From Desulfobacterales bacterium (GTDB taxonomy: Bacteria > Desulfobacterota > DSM-4660 > Desulfatiglandales > Desulfatiglandaceae): a stretch of 7,524 nt of DNA. How positions within the stretch are numbered: position 1 is the first letter of the stretch; each line of letters begins with the position of its first letter. Shown one piece after another: positions 5,800-7,524 of this stretch. The translations under genes and the position numbers were made by a program. The notes beneath the pieces were generated by a model. That model had not been told where the DNA came from, searched no databases, and saw only the letters and a list, made by a program, of their open reading frames with translations. The stretch is taken from the NCBI GenBank assembly GCA_027061865.1, contig JAMOVZ010000346.1, positions 1 to 7,524 on the forward strand, in the 5' to 3' direction.

Positions 5800-6420
5800 T
5801 CACTCTCTTTTCAGTGCATCCATTATGATGGCAAGCTGCATATCGATATACTGATCTAGGGTGAAGCGTTTTCTGAAATGCCACCCCTTCAATACCCACA
5901 TATGCGCCATCATGATGATGTTGTATGCCATTAGATCAACATCCACTTCCTTGAATGCCCCTTGATCAATTCCTTCCTGGATTATCTTTCCAAAAATCCT
6001 GCTTACATCCACTTCGAGCTGCATTACCCGCGCCTTTGAAGGCTTATCCAATGAGCTTGATTTCTGATACATGAGAAGTGACTTTTCCCTTTGCTGGTCA
6101 ACCACACGAAAATAGAGGATTACCGCTATGGCGAGCTTTTCAACAGGATCCTCAAAGCCCTTTATTTGTTGAAGAAGGCTTTCCTGGAAGATGTTGAGCA
6201 TGTCTTCCATGATCATACGCATTACTTCTGACTTGCTCTTTATGTAATGATATGTCACGGGCAAACTCACACCGGCTTCCTCTGCAATTTCCTCAATGGA
6301 AGTTGCAGTGAAGCCCTTTCTTGCATAAAGAGAGCTTGCGGCGTCAATTATCTTGCGCCTGACCATGTCGGATGAAGATATTTGGTCTAGAACCGTCAAC
6401 TCGCGTTTGGAAGTATCCAT
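5800..6420 (-). CDS. TetR/AcrR-family transcriptional regulator
   Basis: This 206-residue protein is a one-component repressor-type regulator. Residues ~20-66 form the TetR DNA-binding domain: RRKIIDAASSLYARKGFTATSIEEIAEEAGVSLPVTYHYIKSKSEV, with the recognition helix around SLPVTYHYI. The remaining ~140 residues are an all-helical ligand-binding and dimerisation domain. Its end, MAHMWVLKGWHFRKRFTLDQYIDMQ, resembles regulators of acyl-CoA or fatty-acid genes, but the ligand is not identifiable. ATG at 6420 has AAGAGGG 5 nt upstream. It lies 71 nt downstream of the dodecin 2 gene in the same direction with no terminator between, so it is probably cotranscribed with it from the promoter at 6845-6872. 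Its end touches the end of rsmG with no spacer. It carries an eight-residue-plus polar N-terminal lead typical of the family. Confidence 0.94.
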   Translation of the reverse strand: MDTSKRELTVLDQISSSDMVRRKIIDAASSLYARKGFTATSIEEIAEEAGVSLPVTYHYIKSKSEVMRMIMEDMLNIFQESLLQQIKGFEDPVEKLAIAVILYFRVVDQQREKSLLMYQKSSSLDKPSKARVMQLEVDVSRIFGKIIQEGIDQGAFKEVDVDLMAYNIIMMAHMWVLKGWHFRKRFTLDQYIDMQLAIIMDALKRE

Positions 6421-6491
6421 GATATCCCTCTTGGAATCACTGTGGGCTCAACATGCTGCCAGGAAAGCTGGAACTCTTTGGTAATACGTTT

Positions 6492-6704
6492 CTACTCCTT
6501 GTGGTACTTGAAACTCACATTGAGCCTTACCCTGTATGATGTAACCTTACCATTGTCAATAGTAACGTCAAAGCGAGTGATCTCTGCAATCCTGAGGTCC
6601 TTTAAACTTTCCGAAGCAGTCTCAATGGCTGTGCTAGCGGCCTCTTCCCATGAAGTGTCGCTTGTTCCCACTAGTTCTATAATTTTATAAGTGCTCCCTG
6701 CCAT
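6492..6704 (-). CDS. Dodecin family protein 2 (Trp-less type)
   Basis: A second, clearly different dodecin of 70 residues. It shows YKIIELVGTSDTSWEEAA, a helix through AIETASESLKDL, strand RIAEITRFDVTIDNGKV and strand YRVRLNVSFKYHKE, the complete beta-alpha-beta-beta fold. The Trp at position 19 lies in the SxxSW turn, not at the flavin site; the flavin-stacking Trp of classical dodecins is Ile39 here, and the ligand-contacting Gln is Arg58. Function may therefore be storage or buffering of another ligand, or a non-flavin role. ATG at 6704 has AAGGAGG with a 5-nt spacer, a strong ribosome site. It has a near-consensus promoter with a ~134-nt leader and is followed by tetR, so the pair may be an operon. 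It shares the SxxS[FW][DE]EA turn and YRVR strand with dodecin 1, but most other residues differ. Confidence 0.93.
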   Translation of the reverse strand: MAGSTYKIIELVGTSDTSWEEAASTAIETASESLKDLRIAEITRFDVTIDNGKVTSYRVRLNVSFKYHKE

Positions 6705-6844
6705 TTCATCCTCCTTGCAACATTAAGTGGTTAACGTGACAGCATCCTTTGCCAATATCTCTTTTCACCCCCCCTCTGTGTGGGATAGTGCATCCAAGAA
6801 ATGCGGTAAACGGTCTTTCCATGCATGCCGGAAGGTTAGAGTTT

Positions 6845-6872
6845 ATTATATGAGGCAGATATCTTAAGTCAA
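6845..6872 (-). promoter_or_regulatory. Near-consensus sigma70 promoter for dodecin 2 and tetR
   Basis: Minus strand: TTGACT (6872-6867, 5 of 6) and perfect TATAAT (6850-6845) separated by 16 nt. Transcription would begin near 6838, giving a leader of about 134 nt to the ATG at 6704. The spacer contains the palindrome AGATATCT (6857-6864), a possible operator position for the linked TetR protein, but too short to be sure. Confidence 0.7.
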
Positions 6873-6989
6873 GGACTAAAACTCAGGGCTTCCCAATCTA
6901 GGTATCTAATGCTTCATCTATACCACAATCAAGTAATGATCATATAAGAAATTTTTTCACGCAAATCGACATTAATTGCGCATATTGTC

Positions 6990-7018
6990 TTGACTTCATA
7001 TATCTTTTTTCATAATAT
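6990..7018 (+). promoter_or_regulatory. Promoter for the H1-like gene
   Basis: TTGACT (6990-6995, 5 of 6) is followed after 17 nt by TAATAT (7013-7018, 4 of 6); an alternative -10 CATAAT (7011-7016, 5 of 6) has a 15-nt spacer. The surroundings are AT-rich. Transcription would start near 7025, giving a ~65-nt leader that contains the hairpin at 7055-7073. Confidence 0.6.
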
Positions 7019-7054
7019 GCCGCGCCAAAGTCACATTTTATTTAATTTTCCCTG

Positions 7055-7073
7055 CCTGACAATGCCGGTCAGG
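7055..7073 (+). promoter_or_regulatory. Hairpin in the leader of the H1-like gene
   Basis: CCTGAC (7055-7060) and GTCAGG (7068-7073) can form a 6-bp GC-rich stem with a 7-nt loop AATGCCG. An alternative pairing uses CCCTG (7050-7054) with CAGGG (7070-7074). It ends 4 nt before the AAAGGAG ribosome site (7078-7084). No T-run follows, so it is not an intrinsic terminator; it could affect mRNA stability or translation. Confidence 0.5.
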
Positions 7074-7089
7074 GAAGAAAGGAGTGAAT

Positions 7090-7305
7090 ATGGCCACCGC
7101 AAAACAACTTCAGTACCGGTTAAAGCTTGCCAAGAAGACTCTTACGAGGTTGAACAGAGACCTCAAGGCTGCCACGAGCAGGGTCAAAAAACTTGAGGCC
7201 CAGCTGAAAAAAGCAAAGGCAGCTGAAAAGGCCGCTAAGGCCAAAAAGCCAAGAACTACCCGCAGGAGAAAGACCACAAGAAGGACAGCCGCAAAAAAGA
7301 AATAA
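7090..7305 (+). CDS. Small histone H1-like basic coiled-coil protein
   Basis: This 71-residue protein has 28 Lys/Arg and only three acidic residues (one Asp, two Glu), a net charge of about +25. Residues ~5-46 read as an amphipathic helix or coiled coil with leucines at spaced intervals (LQYRLKLAKKTLTRLNRDLK, then VKKLEAQLKKAKAAEKAA). Residues ~47-71 are an Ala/Lys/Arg/Thr tail with a Pro (AKKPRTTRRRKTTRRTAAKKK), like the disordered tails of eukaryotic H1, chlamydial Hc1 or AlgP-type proteins. Such tails bind DNA or RNA without sequence specificity, so a nucleoid-associated role is the natural inference; it is not proven. ATG at 7090 has AAAGGAG 5 nt upstream; a GTG at 7084 overlaps that site and is not preferred. 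It is transcribed alone from 6990-7018 and ends at a terminator. Confidence 0.85.
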   Translation: MATAKQLQYRLKLAKKTLTRLNRDLKAATSRVKKLEAQLKKAKAAEKAAKAKKPRTTRRRKTTRRTAAKKK

Positions 7306-7337
7306 GCATTTATCCACTCACCAATTAGTAACACCTC

Positions 7338-7361
7338 CCTGGCTGCCGCAGGCAGGTTTTT
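7338..7361 (+). terminator. Rho-independent terminator after the H1-like gene
   Basis: CTGCC (7343-7347) pairs with GGCAG (7351-7355) around GCA; an alternative fold extends outward with CCTG (7338-7341) pairing CAGG (7353-7356). Five T follow (7357-7361). It lies 33 nt after the H1-like stop. The opposite strand lacks a T-run after the stem, so it works in the plus direction, and shields the convergent Mut7-C gene. Confidence 0.75.
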
Positions 7362-7362
7362 G

Positions 7363-7524
7363 CTAGAGGAGGGGATACGTTATTCCCCAGGCCTTGAGTT
7401 GTCTTTCCATGTTGGAGCGATGGGTGCCGGGCCAGTAGTGGCGTCCGCAAGACGGGCATTGTTTTATGCTGCAAGGGTTGGTGTGTGCCACATACTCCGG
7501 GATCTGTCCAATTACCTGAGAGGG
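7363..7524 (-). CDS. C-terminal end of a Mut7-C RNase domain protein (partial)
   Basis: The last 53 codons of a gene entering from the right edge are open to a TAG at 7363-7365. The peptide runs IGQIPEYVAHTN, then CPSCGRHYWPGTHRSNMERQLKAWG. This is the closing zinc ribbon of the Mut7-C family (Pfam PF01927, PIN-like RNase fold), where a Val-Pro-Pro-Tyr-like linker precedes CxxCGxxYWxGxH and an amphipathic helix. Here the linker is IPEYV, the CxxC is at residues 23-26 of the visible part, and the partner CxxC expected upstream lies outside the window. The usual family member is ~150-250 residues, sometimes with an N-terminal ubiquitin-like domain; its presence cannot be judged. It converges on the H1-like gene across the terminator. 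Confidence 0.85.
   Translation of the reverse strand, partial: PSQVIGQIPEYVAHTNPCSIKQCPSCGRHYWPGTHRSNMERQLKAWGITYPLL

Larger units (their letters stand above)
6705..7089. other. 385-bp divergent intergenic region between dodecin 2 and the H1-like gene
   Basis: No convincing gene is present. It holds a minus-strand promoter (6845-6872) with a leader to dodecin 2, and a plus-strand promoter (6990-7018) with a leader to the H1-like gene. The dodecin leader includes a run of seven C on the plus strand (6768-6774) and GGAT-AGTGC-ATCC (6783-6795), a weak hairpin. Small palindromes ATGATCAT (6936-6943) and AGATATCT (6857-6864) occur. GAGTTT (6839-6844) and AAACTC (6879-6884) flank the minus-strand promoter as an inverted repeat. 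The stretch 6885-6989 is AT-rich with nothing I can assign. Confidence 0.7.

Noticed and set aside
6768..6774. Run of seven C in the dodecin 2 leader as a phase-variation tract
   Set aside because: It is short, lies in a leader far from the promoter spacer and ribosome site, and would not shift any reading frame.
6705..6838. FMN riboswitch in the dodecin 2 leader
   Set aside because: None of the conserved FMN-aptamer sequence blocks are visible, and the leader has only a weak hairpin.

Overview
The window is a compact bacterial chromosomal segment of moderate GC content. It has short intergenic gaps, strong AGGAGG-type ribosome binding sites and sigma70-like promoters. The gene set suggests a Gram-negative of the Desulfobacterota (old 'Deltaproteobacteria') type: a DUF1178 zinc-ribbon protein, an XRE-cupin regulator, Trp-less dodecins, a C-terminal J-domain protein and a Mut7-C protein. 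That placement is an inference from general gene style, not from a marker gene. I see no IS element, CRISPR array, phage gene, tRNA or rRNA.

Layout. Positions 3-1013 (+) encode a protein of unknown function with a C-terminal J domain; its true start may lie just outside the window. It converges on a five-gene minus-strand block running from 4322 down to 1019: class IV aminotransferase, dodecin 1, XRE-cupin regulator, endonuclease IV (nfo) and DUF1178 protein. The last three genes are separated by only a few bases. A good internal promoter with overlapping palindromes sits in front of the XRE-cupin gene. Divergently, 4470-5799 (+) encodes a LOG-family nucleotide phosphoribohydrolase and RsmG, one base apart. 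RsmG ends exactly where a convergent TetR-family regulator gene (6420-5800, -) ends. Upstream of tetR in the same direction lies a second dodecin (6704-6492), driven by a near-consensus promoter with a long leader. A 385-bp divergent intergenic region separates it from a small, extremely basic H1-like protein (7090-7305, +), followed by a terminator. The right edge holds the last 53 codons of a Mut7-C RNase-domain protein (-).

How the parts fit. Most genes are housekeeping functions: DNA repair, rRNA methylation, nucleotide salvage or clean-up, and amino-acid metabolism. The less ordinary elements are the two divergent dodecins, which both lack the flavin-stacking Trp and the ligand-contacting Gln; the palindrome-studded XRE-cupin promoter; the J-domain protein with an unrecognised N-terminal region and an 11-bp tandem repeat that could switch its J domain off; and the H1-like protein with a hairpin in its leader. 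I do not see convincing evidence for a whole new multi-gene system.
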